From: Saccharospirillum sp. | GTDB taxonomy: Bacteria > Pseudomonadota > Gammaproteobacteria > Pseudomonadales > Natronospirillaceae | Length of the DNA stretch: 55,195 bases | Assembly (NCBI GenBank): GCA_022565595.1 | Contig: JAIUML010000029.1 | Span: 1-55,195 of the forward strand | Reading direction: 5' to 3' | Shown: positions 44,644-52,673 of the stretch, in pieces | Layout of the letters: each line of letters starts with the position of its first letter | Position numbering within the stretch: the first letter of the stretch is position 1 | Notes under the pieces: model-generated | The model's database searches: none | What the model was told of the DNA's origin: nothing | What the model saw: the letters and a program-made list of their open reading frames with translations, nothing else | Translations under genes and position numbers: made by a program

Positions 44644-46134
44644 TCATTTTGCCATGGACAGGGTGGCACGAACCGCCTGATGCCAACCATCCAGCAGCCG
44701 CTGACGCACTGAGGCTTTCATGGCTGGCTCGAACTGACGTTCGCACTGCCACGTCTCGCGCAATTGATCAATGGACTCGTACACACCACACTGAAGGCCA
44801 GCCAGCATGGCAGCGCCCAGGGCTGTTGTCTCGGTGACGACGGGCCTGGCAACCTGACTGTTGGTAATATCGGCCATAAACTGCATGGCCCAGTCATTGG
44901 CGGCCATGCCACCGTCTATACGCAACTCGACATCCGTCGCAGAGCCATCTCGAAGCATGGCCCCGAGCAAATCGGCGGTCTGGTAACCAACCGATTGCAA
45001 GCCTGCGGTGACGACCTCGGCGACGCCAGTATCACGCGTCATTCCCAACAAAGCCCCGCGAGCATCAGGGTTCCAGTGTGGCGCCCCAAGGCCAGTAAAG
45101 GCCGGCACCAGATAGACTGACTGCTCAGCGCCAACCTGTTCAGCCAGGGCCGAACTCTCGGCTGCGGAATTGATCATTTGAACCTGATCGCGCAGCCACT
45201 GCATGGTCGCGCCCGCCATGAAGATGGAGCCTTCCAGTGCATAGGTCACTTCACCCTTGAGTCGGTAGCCCACCGTCGTAAGCAGTCGGTGTTTCGAGTT
45301 CACCGGCATCACACCCGTGTTCATTACCATAAAGCACCCCGTGCCGTAGGTACTCTTGGCCATACCTACATCAAAACAGCACTGCCCAAACAGAGCCGCT
45401 TGTTGATCTCCAGCCACCCCGTTGATTGGCAGCTCTGCGCCAACCACCTCGGCTGAGGTCGTACCAAAATCGGCGGCTGAGTCGAGCACGGTCGGCATCA
45501 TCTTGATAGGGACATTGAACAGGTCCAGCAATGCCGAATCCCATTGTTGGGTGTGAATGTTGAACAGCAGAGTGCGAGAGGCATTGGAGGCATCGGTAAC
45601 GTGGCGCTTGCCCCCAGTAAGCTTCCAGATCAAATAGGTATCGACTGTTCCGAACAGCAATTGACCCGCTTCGGCCTTTGCTCTTGCGCCACTGACATTA
45701 TCCAGTATCCAGGCAACCTTGGACGCTGAGAAATAGGGGTCCAACAGCAAACCGGTTTTCTCGTGTACCCAGGTTTCCGCCTTGCGCTTGCGCCATTCGT
45801 CACACTGGCGCGCCGTCCGACGGTCCTGCCAGACAATGGCGTTGTAGATTGGCTCACCGGTTTTTCGGTCCCAGACCAGGGTTGTTTCGCGCTGATTGGT
45901 GATACCCAGGGCTCGAATTGATTCGCGCCGCGACCCCGATTGCTCAAGTACCTGTTGCAGCGTCGTCAAGGTGGTTTGCCAGATGTCCTGTGGGTCGTGC
46001 TCAACCCAGCCCGACCTGGGGAAATGTTGCTCAAACTCCAGTTGAGCCGAGTCGAGCACCTCGCCACTCTGACTGAATAATATGGAGCGCGTGCTGGTGG
46101 TGCCTTGATCGATAGCGATGAGACAATTCGACAT
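44644..46134 (-). CDS. glpK: Glycerol kinase
   Basis: GlpK phosphorylates glycerol to glycerol-3-phosphate in the cytosol, trapping imported glycerol. The 496-residue protein has the N-terminal [29 protein letters not shown], the substrate motif [25 protein letters not shown] and the C-terminal [15 protein letters not shown] block. Length is standard. ATG 46134 has AGAGG 6 bp upstream. It converges on the activator gene, 19 bp from its stop codon. It has its own promoter region with DeoR-like repeats, so it appears not to share the sigma-54 promoter. Confidence 0.97.
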   Translation of the reverse strand: MSNCLIAIDQGTTSTRSILFSQSGEVLDSAQLEFEQHFPRSGWVEHDPQDIWQTTLTTLQQVLEQSGSRRESIRALGITNQRETTLVWDRKTGEPIYNAIVWQDRRTARQCDEWRKRKAETWVHEKTGLLLDPYFSASKVAWILDNVSGARAKAEAGQLLFGTVDTYLIWKLTGGKRHVTDASNASRTLLFNIHTQQWDSALLDLFNVPIKMMPTVLDSAADFGTTSAEVVGAELPINGVAGDQQAALFGQCCFDVGMAKSTYGTGCFMVMNTGVMPVNSKHRLLTTVGYRLKGEVTYALEGSIFMAGATMQWLRDQVQMINSAAESSALAEQVGAEQSVYLVPAFTGLGAPHWNPDARGALLGMTRDTGVAEVVTAGLQSVGYQTADLLGAMLRDGSATDVELRIDGGMAANDWAMQFMADITNSQVARPVVTETTALGAAMLAGLQCGVYESIDQLRETWQCERQFEPAMKASVRQRLLDGWHQAVRATLSMAK

Positions 46135-46197
46135 GGATAACCTCTTGATCGCAGGGTAAGACGAGAGTCCCCCTGATTGTCTTTTTGTTGTGCATCA

Positions 46198-46246
46198 TGG
46201 CAAGGACCCTGGTTTCAATGAAAGCCCAAAAGCCAGGGTTGCCAAA
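46198..46246. other. Bulged stem-loop in the glpK leader region
   Basis: TGGCAA-GGA-CCCTGG (46198-46212) pairs with CCAGGGTTGCCA (46233-46244), leaving the GGA as a bulge and a 20-nt loop. It lies between the putative glpK promoter and the start codon, so on the minus-strand transcript it would form in the 5' leader. Confidence 0.5.
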
Positions 46247-46251
46247 TGACG

Positions 46252-46280
46252 CTATAAATTCGTTTTATTTCGTTTATCAA
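46252..46280 (-). promoter_or_regulatory. Putative glpK promoter with operator-like repeats
   Basis: On the minus strand TTGATA (46275-46280) and TTATAG (46252-46257) are separated by exactly 17 bp. On the plus strand TTCGTTT occurs at 46259-46265 and 46269-46275, 10 bp apart, so both lie on or within the spacer. An inverted third copy, AAACGAA, is at 46295-46301. Phased TTCG-type repeats of this kind are typical of DeoR-family repressors such as GlpR. No glpR gene is in the window. Confidence 0.55.
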
Positions 46281-46421
46281 TCTTATACGCACACAAACGA
46301 ACTTCAAAGCGATTTTTTGTCAACCACTGATCCAAAAGAGGCGCTCGACGGTGAATACAAATATCCGAACAGTATGCTAAGGTAGGCCCACTTTGCCCGC
46401 TGTATCTGCCCAGGAGCAACC

Positions 46422-47261
46422 ATGAGCAACCTCAAACATACGCTGTTCTGGATGACCGTTTACCTCCTGGTAGTCGGTTCGGTGTGTGCGTTGATCTTCG
46501 ACCCACTGGAAAGCGCCTTTATGGCCAACTGGGTCTTCAATTCAATGATTCTTGGCGTCCTTGTCATCGGCGTCGGCGTGACCTTTCGCCAGGTACTGAC
46601 CTTGAGGGCCGAGGTGCAATGGATCGCTCTGTTTCGCACCGGCCGAGCAGGACTGTCGGTTGAGCAGGAACCTCGCCTGCTGAAACCTCTGGCTCGCCAA
46701 TTGGGCGAAGACTTCAAGAGAGATCGCTTTACCCTGTCGGCCATGTCACTGAGGACGGTGCTGGACGGCATCCGCTCTCGCCTGGATGAAGCCCGAGAAA
46801 TCTCCCGTTACATGATCAGCCTGCTGATCTTCCTTGGCCTGCTGGGTACCTTCTGGGGGCTTCTGGGCACCATCGAATCCGTTGGCCGGGTGATCATCAA
46901 TTTGAACGTCGGCAATCAGGACTTCAATCAGGTCTTCGGTGAGCTCCAGGCAGGGCTATTAACGCCTCTGGAAGGCATGGGAACGGCATTCAGTTCCTCC
47001 CTCTTTGGTTTGGGTGGATCACTGGTTCTCGGCTTCCTCGATCTTCAGGCTGGCCATGCACAGAACCGTTTTTATGACAGCCTGGAAGAGTGGTTGACCG
47101 GTTTGACCAACCTTGTCGACGCTCGCGAGATCAACGAAGGGCAAGCCCCTAAAGCCGGCAGCATCAAGGCGAGAGAGGAGCTGGCTGAGGAGCTGATGAT
47201 ACTCGAAGAAGAGAACCGGCAGCTCAAGCGGCAGTTGGGTTTCTATGACGACGAGAAATAA
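46422..47261 (+). CDS. MotA/TolQ/ExbB-like proton-channel protein
   Basis: This is a membrane protein of 279 residues with four predicted helices (about 8-28, 37-57, 126-150 and 195-216). The last two have the MotA/TolQ pattern LLIFLGLLGTFWGLLGTIESVG and PLEGMGTAFSSSLFGLGGSLVLGF. A C-terminal charged coiled tail (EELMILEEENRQLKRQL) is unusual for TolQ. It is paired with the OmpA-domain protein 14 bp downstream. Such pairs resemble non-flagellar stator complexes. The AGGAG site precedes ATG 46422. Function in this organism is unknown. Confidence 0.85.
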   Translation: MSNLKHTLFWMTVYLLVVGSVCALIFDPLESAFMANWVFNSMILGVLVIGVGVTFRQVLTLRAEVQWIALFRTGRAGLSVEQEPRLLKPLARQLGEDFKRDRFTLSAMSLRTVLDGIRSRLDEAREISRYMISLLIFLGLLGTFWGLLGTIESVGRVIINLNVGNQDFNQVFGELQAGLLTPLEGMGTAFSSSLFGLGGSLVLGFLDLQAGHAQNRFYDSLEEWLTGLTNLVDAREINEGQAPKAGSIKAREELAEELMILEEENRQLKRQLGFYDDEK

Positions 47262-47275
47262 ACGGAGGCATTCAG

Positions 47276-48595
47276 ATGTTAGGTAGCCGCCGTCGCTCCT
47301 CCAGTAACATCAATGCTTGGCCAGGCTATGTAGACGCTCTTTCTGCACTGCTGCTGCTGGTCATTTTCATGCTGCTGATTTTCACCCTGGCGCAGGTGTT
47401 TCTGGCTGAAACCGTCTCCGATCGCGATCAGGAATTGAACCGCCTGAATGCCCGTCTGGCAGAAATCTCCGATGCGCTGCGAATCCAGCGTGCCACCAAC
47501 GAAGATTTAAGCCAACGGTTAACCACCTTGCGCTCGCAATACAACCAGAGCTTGCAGGTTCAACAAGGGCTCGAAGAGCAGATTGCCGCACTCGAAGAAA
47601 CCATTACCACCGATCGCGAAACCATCGAAGTGCAATTGCGCGAAAAAGCCTCACTGCAACAGGACATCGTTGCACTCAGACAGTTGCGTGCAGACCTTGA
47701 GCAGGAATTGGCGGTCGTAGTCGCCACGCTTAGCCTGCGTGAAGCCGATATCGACCGTTTGCAGTCCGAACTGAGCAGCCGGGAAGCACTCGTTGGCTCG
47801 TTGCGCGACCGCACCCAGGCACTGGAAGCTCGCCTGGCGGATGAACGAGAGCGCACCCTGCTTGCACAGCGCCAGATCGAACAAAGAGAATTCCGCATTG
47901 AAGACCTGGTGGCCATAGTGGAAGAAGGTGAGCGTGCCCTGGAAGAGGAACGTGAACTCTCAGCCAGCGCACGCGCCGATGTGCGACGTTTGAGCCAACA
48001 GATCGAAGACCTGCAAACTCAGCTTGGCATCATCAGTGCGGCGCTCAGGCTCGAGGAAGATCGGACCGCTCAACAGGAAACACTGTTGGAAGACCTGGGC
48101 CAACGACTCAACACCTTGCTGGCCCAGAGAGTGACGGAGCTGGAGCAATACCGCTCGGAGTTTTTCGGTCGGCTACGTCAGGTATTGATCGACAACCCGA
48201 ACATACGCATAGAGGGAGACCGCTTCCTGCTGCCATCTGAGCTCTTCTTTGACTCCGGTTCTGCCACACTGAATGCGGCAGGGCAGTCAGAGCTCGACAA
48301 GCTGGCAGAAACGCTGCTCAGCATCGCCGTGAATATCCCTGATGATCTGGAATGGATCCTGAGGATAGATGGCCATACCGACATTCGCCCTATCAGTACC
48401 GAGCGATTCCCCTCGAACTGGGAGTTATCCACCGCCAGAGCAGTGTCGGTCGTCCGCTATTTGGCGGGTCAGGGAATTACTCCGGACCGCATGGCCGCAG
48501 CAGGTTTTGGTGAGTATCACCCAATAGACGAAAGAGAAACCGAAGAAGCCTTCGCTCTCAACCGCCGAATCGAAATCAAACTGACCAACCGTTGA
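47276..48595 (+). CDS. MotB-like coiled-coil protein with OmpA domain
   Basis: This is an inner-membrane protein of 439 residues. One membrane helix (about 20-42) has a conserved Asp20 at its start (GYVDALSALLLLVIF), the position of the proton-binding Asp of MotB. A very long coiled coil (about 45-290, heptad-rich Glu/Arg/Leu) leads to a C-terminal OmpA peptidoglycan-binding domain (about 300-437) with RIDGHTDIRP, ELSTARAVSVVRYL and NRRIEIKL. It pairs with the MotA-like gene 14 bp upstream. The long coiled coil would span the periplasm to the cell wall. The ATG at 47276 has GGAGG 7 bp upstream. Confidence 0.88.
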   Translation: MLGSRRRSSSNINAWPGYVDALSALLLLVIFMLLIFTLAQVFLAETVSDRDQELNRLNARLAEISDALRIQRATNEDLSQRLTTLRSQYNQSLQVQQGLEEQIAALEETITTDRETIEVQLREKASLQQDIVALRQLRADLEQELAVVVATLSLREADIDRLQSELSSREALVGSLRDRTQALEARLADERERTLLAQRQIEQREFRIEDLVAIVEEGERALEEERELSASARADVRRLSQQIEDLQTQLGIISAALRLEEDRTAQQETLLEDLGQRLNTLLAQRVTELEQYRSEFFGRLRQVLIDNPNIRIEGDRFLLPSELFFDSGSATLNAAGQSELDKLAETLLSIAVNIPDDLEWILRIDGHTDIRPISTERFPSNWELSTARAVSVVRYLAGQGITPDRMAAAGFGEYHPIDERETEEAFALNRRIEIKLTNR

Positions 48596-48616
48596 ATGGG
48601 CAGCAGCGGCTTTCGG

Positions 48617-48642
48617 CATCCTGGCCCTTTAATGCCAGGATG
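48617..48642. terminator. Bidirectional hairpin terminator
   Basis: CATCCTGGC (48617-48625) pairs perfectly with GCCAGGATG (48634-48642) around an 8-nt loop, followed by TTTG on the plus strand. It lies between the OmpA-domain gene and the convergent DUF1127 gene. The T-run is short, so it is at most a moderate terminator. Confidence 0.6.
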
Positions 48643-48667
48643 TTTGCCTCGGTTGTTCCAGTTTGTT

Positions 48668-48880
48668 TCATCGCCAGAAAGGCTTGATCGCCTCACGAGT
48701 CACCTGATCTCGCGTCAACCCCAGGTCTCGTAACTGGTAGTCGGTCATGGCAAACAGATCCTGGCGGCTCTGGTAACGTCGCCAATAGCGACGCAAAACC
48801 TCACGCAACCCTTGTCTTGCCCGGCCAACTTGCTCAAAGTCACAGCACAGTGTTGATTGAGAAACGGTGATTTGTGTCAT
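48668..48880 (-). CDS. DUF1127 small protein (YjiS-like)
   Basis: This is a 70-residue basic cytosolic protein. The DUF1127 core is visible as RRYWRRYQSRQDLFAMTDYQLRDLGLTRDQV, with the DLGLTR signature. Members of this family in other bacteria have been linked to RNA turnover or membrane stress, but this one is uncharacterised. The ATG at 48880 has an AGGAGGG site. It is divergent from a GcvA-type LysR regulator, a common arrangement, suggesting it is that regulator's target. Confidence 0.88.
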   Translation of the reverse strand: MTQITVSQSTLCCDFEQVGRARQGLREVLRRYWRRYQSRQDLFAMTDYQLRDLGLTRDQVTREAIKPFWR

Positions 48881-49014
48881 GGTGATACCCTCCTGTCTAT
48901 TCGGTCAACAATGCCTCTAGTGACCATTCTCATCCTTATTCAGATAACTCACAATTGATCATATTTGCAGTTCGAGTAAGATTTACTAAACCATATCTAC
49001 CGAGAATTCGAGCA

Positions 49015-49929
49015 ATGAAACCCTTGCCCCCTTTGAATGCGCTGAGATGCTTTGCTCTGGCTGCCGAACACCTGAGCTTCAAGAAGGCATCCGAAAATCT
49101 GTTTGTTACTCAGGCCGCAGTCAGCCATCAAATCAAGGCATTGGAGTCCTGGTTGGGTGTCACCCTGTTCGAGCGCTTGAACAGGGAGGTTCGACTGACA
49201 GCCGAAGGTCATAGTTTACTGCCCTTTGTCCATGACGCCTTCGAAAAACTGGAAACCGGGGTATCCCAACTGCGGACGGACCCTCAACCCGACCGGCTCA
49301 AGGTATCAGTTCTGCCCTCTTTTGCCTCGGCCTGGTTGGCACCAAGACTGGGCAGTTTTCGGCAAAGGCACAGTGAATACCGTGTCGTATTGAACCCCAG
49401 TGCTGAACTCGAACGCTTCGCGTCAGATACGGACATCGCCATACGTTTTGGCTATGGCGATTATCCGGGCTTGTGGAGTGAACTGCTGATGCGCGACACC
49501 CTCATTGCCGTTTGCGTTCCCGACATGCTGCCTGCCGCCCCTGTCGGTTTCGATTGGCTGAGAACAGTCGACCTGGTCGAGGATCTGGACTATGAACCCA
49601 ACCCCTGGGGCCGATGGCTGCATCAACAAGGGTACAACGCCGAAGGGTTTGAAGTTGCCATGACCATAGAAGACTCTCGCATGTTGATCGACATTACTCT
49701 GGCAGGGGGCTTTGTCGGCCTGGCTCGGAAGTCGCTGGTCCAGGCCCAGTTGGTCGAGGGTCGACTGGTCAAGGCCTTTCCTTTCGAGCTTCCGATGAGT
49801 TCGTCCTATTATCTGGTTAGCCCGGAACGCTACCTTAAGCGCCCCAAGGTTATTGCCTTTCGAAAATGGCTGATTCATGAGCTACAGACGGCCTTCGTTC
49901 CCGAAATGCTGGATTTCCATGGCAGCTGA
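49015..49929 (+). CDS. GcvA-type LysR transcriptional regulator
   Basis: This is a DNA-binding regulator of 304 residues. The N-terminal winged helix (about 5-65) has LNALRCFALAAEHLSFKKASENLFVTQAAVSHQIKALE, and the rest is a two-lobe effector domain. The MKPLPPLNALRCF start is typical of the GcvA subgroup. ATG 49015 is chosen; an earlier frame (48955) would begin inside the AT-rich intergenic promoter. It is divergent from the DUF1127 gene with a 134-bp shared region containing AGTAA-GAT-TTACT (48975-48987) and other AT-rich T-N11-A-like sites. Its effector is unknown. Confidence 0.9.
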   Translation: MKPLPPLNALRCFALAAEHLSFKKASENLFVTQAAVSHQIKALESWLGVTLFERLNREVRLTAEGHSLLPFVHDAFEKLETGVSQLRTDPQPDRLKVSVLPSFASAWLAPRLGSFRQRHSEYRVVLNPSAELERFASDTDIAIRFGYGDYPGLWSELLMRDTLIAVCVPDMLPAAPVGFDWLRTVDLVEDLDYEPNPWGRWLHQQGYNAEGFEVAMTIEDSRMLIDITLAGGFVGLARKSLVQAQLVEGRLVKAFPFELPMSSSYYLVSPERYLKRPKVIAFRKWLIHELQTAFVPEMLDFHGS

Positions 49930-50017
49930 GCAGAGACACTAGGTCTGGTCAGGCTGAGAATTGAGTCATTCTTGCGCTTTGTTTACACTTATCGGCTGAC
50001 CCCACTATGAGCCGCTC

Positions 50018-50929
50018 ATGTTTTCGAGAATTCTGTCTTCATTGGTTGGTATCTTTGCTGCTTTCACTTTGCTGATCCATACCCTGACTTTGGGCATCTT
50101 CCTTTACTTGTTGATCATTATTCGCCTGCTCATGCCTTTCCAGGGCGCCAGAGAGACCGTTCAACTCGCCATAGTGGAAGTCGCACGCCTCTGGATTGGG
50201 GGAGTACTCTGGTGGATGAAGCATATGCAAAGCATAAAATGGGACATAGACTGTCCGATTGAGTTGAATCGAGAAGGCTGGTACCTGATTACCGCAAACC
50301 ATCAATCATGGGCCGATATCTTCGTGTTGTTTGAGGTTTTTCATCGCAAAATTCCGCTGCTCAAGTTCTTTATCAAGAAAGAAATGGCCAAGGTACCCGT
50401 AGTCGGACAGGCCTGGTGGGCTCTGGATTTCCCATTCATGCAGCGCCACTCCAGGGCCTACCTGGAAAAGCACCCTGAAAAGGCGGGTCAGGACCTAGAA
50501 GCCACACGCAAGGCCTGCGAAAAATTCTCACGGTCCCCCACCAGTGTCATGAACTTTCTCGAAGGAACACGCTTCACACAAACCAAACACAAAGAGCAAC
50601 AATCGCCCTACAGGCACCTGCTGAAACCCAAGGCGGGCGGAATTGCCTATACCATTCAGGCTCTCGGTAATCGATTTACCGCGCTCTCCAACGTCACCAT
50701 AGTCTATCCGAATGGCGCACCGTCATTCTGGGACCTGATGTGTGGGCGCCTGAGAGAAGTGATTGTCCGCATTGAAAACCAGCCTATCCCCAGCCATTTC
50801 GCTACGGGGGATTATCAGAATGACGCTCAGTTTCGGAAGGAGGTACAACAGTGGGTGGGCAGCCTGTGGCGGGCTAAAGACGAAATGATCGAGCAGGCAT
50901 TGCAGCATAAGCAATACCCGCCTCAGTGA
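50018..50929 (+). CDS. YihG-like 1-acylglycerol-3-phosphate acyltransferase family protein
   Basis: This is an inner-membrane acyltransferase of 303 residues. Two N-terminal hydrophobic segments (about 5-42 and 58-70) precede the catalytic motif NHQSWAD (about 94-100) and the phosphate-binding FLEGTRFT (about 181-188). A later VTIVYPN segment matches the third family motif. The size and motif arrangement fit E. coli YihG rather than PlsC, so it may transfer acyl groups to lysophosphatidic acid or remodel phospholipids. It is transcribed alone; the ribosome site is weak. Confidence 0.87.
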   Translation: MFSRILSSLVGIFAAFTLLIHTLTLGIFLYLLIIIRLLMPFQGARETVQLAIVEVARLWIGGVLWWMKHMQSIKWDIDCPIELNREGWYLITANHQSWADIFVLFEVFHRKIPLLKFFIKKEMAKVPVVGQAWWALDFPFMQRHSRAYLEKHPEKAGQDLEATRKACEKFSRSPTSVMNFLEGTRFTQTKHKEQQSPYRHLLKPKAGGIAYTIQALGNRFTALSNVTIVYPNGAPSFWDLMCGRLREVIVRIENQPIPSHFATGDYQNDAQFRKEVQQWVGSLWRAKDEMIEQALQHKQYPPQ

Positions 50930-50991
50930 GTGAAGCGCTTGAGTGCTGAGTGTTGCCGTTACGAAAGACTCGATTAACCGACACCAATAAA

Positions 50992-52392
50992 TCAGCTGGA
51001 TTTCCTGAAAGCAGCAACATTACCGGACACCAGGCGGTGCCGAGTGCAGAAATTGTGGGTGCCTGGCTCATACTCGGCTGGCTGATCCACCCGCTTGACG
51101 GGCACACCACATTGCTCACACTCTGGGTTGTCGTAATGAAGCAACCATGACTTGTATTGCTCAAGGGTGACACCGCACTTCTGGGCAGCGAAGACCAGGG
51201 GCCGCTCGAGGTAGTCTGATAATTGCCGCGCTGGCAGACTGATATGACCAGCGCCAGGATGATAGGCGACGAACACCAGCTCTAGATCCTCCAGACGCTC
51301 GAATATAGCCTCGACGTTGGTGGTGTCTTCTTCCTGGTCCGCTTTTTCCAGTTGATCCTTGACGTCCAGATTTTCTGCATTCAGTTTACGCAGTTGGTCT
51401 TTTAACTCATCTATCTCAAAATTCTTTTCGGTGAGCATTTCCTTGAGCTCGGTCAACTTCAGCGTTTCGCCTGCTTCAGTCTTCTGCTGGTTGCGCAGCA
51501 ACTCAAGGTGCTCTTCTTTAAGCTCATCGAAACGATCTTTCTGTGTGTCGTTGTTTTCCTGCATCAACAGGTAGTTTTTCTCGAGTTTGGCGTGACGACT
51601 CTGCAGCTTCTCGAGCAGGACCTTGTTCTGATTGGCTTGCTGCTCCAGCTCCTGGATTCGATTTCTATAGGCCTGAGCTTCGTTTCGCATCGCCCGCTTG
51701 ACCTGATCGAGAGCCTCCTTGTGTTGCTCTTCGAGGCCTTGCAAGCGCTGCTTTTGTAGCTGAGACAGAATACTGAGCTTGGACTGGTAATCCTTGGCCT
51801 GCTCACCAAGCTTGGCCTTCAATTCGTCTTCGCTGTAGCCGGCCAGAGCGGCTGGCTCAACGGTTTCGGAGACCATTGGCACCTGATCATAATCGACCTC
51901 GTCCGTCACTTTTTCATTGATAACGGGAGGGTCGTAAACAGGTTCATCGGTAATGATGCCGAGCTTGTTGGTACGCAAAGCATCCTGCATGAGCTTGAAG
52001 TGGTTCAGGCCGTCTCGGCCCGTTGGCTCCCAAAGCTCTTTCTGATACCAGGATACAGAGCATTGACTGCGGCACGCAAGCCGAATCGGCCCACGCCCCA
52101 TGTCGGGCCCGGGGCCGGCGGTATCGGCAAGGTGTCTGAGCGGAATGTTCCAATCCTGGTCGGCAAAGCCTCTATCATCGAATTCAATAAGGAAAAGTAC
52201 GACGGAGTGTATATCCAGGGTAGGGGTGATTCTCAGATAGGCCGCCTGGACTTCGCGTGAAGACAGCCCGGACACACCGACGACGCCATCCAGCACGGCT
52301 TCAAATTCGGTGTACCGCATTTGCTTGGTGACACCTTTGCGACCGAAAAAGAAAACCGCTTCGATAATATCTTTACTGTTGCGGAATGCCAT
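50992..52392 (-). CDS. Coiled-coil protein with C-terminal Cys motif, unknown function
   Basis: I do not recognise a family with certainty. The 466-residue soluble protein has a globular N-terminal part (about 1-150) and an acidic linker (about 150-190). A long coiled coil spans about 195-375. The C-terminal globular part has CEQCGVPVKRV and FCTRH, a possible zinc-binding CxxC...CxxH group. Similar proteins have been called chromosome-partitioning or DNA-repair ATPase in automated annotation, but no P-loop (GxxxxGK[ST]) is visible here, so I do not adopt those names. There is no signal peptide. The ATG at 52392 is preceded by GGGGTAGGTAA. It is flanked by divergent or unrelated genes. Confidence 0.8.
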   Translation of the reverse strand: MAFRNSKDIIEAVFFFGRKGVTKQMRYTEFEAVLDGVVGVSGLSSREVQAAYLRITPTLDIHSVVLFLIEFDDRGFADQDWNIPLRHLADTAGPGPDMGRGPIRLACRSQCSVSWYQKELWEPTGRDGLNHFKLMQDALRTNKLGIITDEPVYDPPVINEKVTDEVDYDQVPMVSETVEPAALAGYSEDELKAKLGEQAKDYQSKLSILSQLQKQRLQGLEEQHKEALDQVKRAMRNEAQAYRNRIQELEQQANQNKVLLEKLQSRHAKLEKNYLLMQENNDTQKDRFDELKEEHLELLRNQQKTEAGETLKLTELKEMLTEKNFEIDELKDQLRKLNAENLDVKDQLEKADQEEDTTNVEAIFERLEDLELVFVAYHPGAGHISLPARQLSDYLERPLVFAAQKCGVTLEQYKSWLLHYDNPECEQCGVPVKRVDQPAEYEPGTHNFCTRHRLVSGNVAAFRKSS

Positions 52393-52584
52393 TTACCTAC
52401 CCCAAAAACCAGCGATCCAATCGCCTTGCCACTGGAAAGTGAAAACAGATTGGGAAGCCACATCATACGCCAAAACTGGGCTACCACAATGAGGTTAGTG
52501 TAACTCTAGTCAGGATCCCTGAATGTGACCTGTTCATCACTTGGCATCAAATTTACGCATATTAAAGGCCGGAAACGTGACAAA

Positions 52585-52614
52585 TTACCGATTTTCATCG
52601 CGAAAATCAGGTAA
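52585..52614. other. Long hairpin in the fadH to coiled-coil gene gap
   Basis: TTACC-GATTTTC (52585-52596) pairs with GAAAATC-A-GGTAA (52602-52614), one base bulged, around the loop ATCGC. A second stem, GGGCA-A-CC with GG-C-TGCCC (about 52635-52657), lies just after the fadH stop. Neither has a T-run. The gap 52393-52673 (281 bp) holds no gene; it includes the upstream region of the coiled-coil gene. Confidence 0.5.
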
Positions 52615-52673
52615 ATCCAACTCAAATGACTGAATGGGCAACCTCAATGTGGCTGCCCTACCCTTCAGAAAAG

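Noticed and set aside
46185-46385. 66-codon plus-strand frame before the MotA-like gene
   Set aside because: It runs through the glpK promoter repeats and leader stem; weak ribosome site and low-complexity translation. The region is better read as regulatory.
46422-48595. Zorya defence system
   Set aside because: The pair has ZorA/ZorB-like layout, but no ZorC, ZorD or ZorE gene is near. Neighbours are glpK and a DUF1127 gene.
50992-52392. ParA-type partition ATPase
   Set aside because: No Walker A motif (GxxxxGK[ST]) anywhere in the protein.
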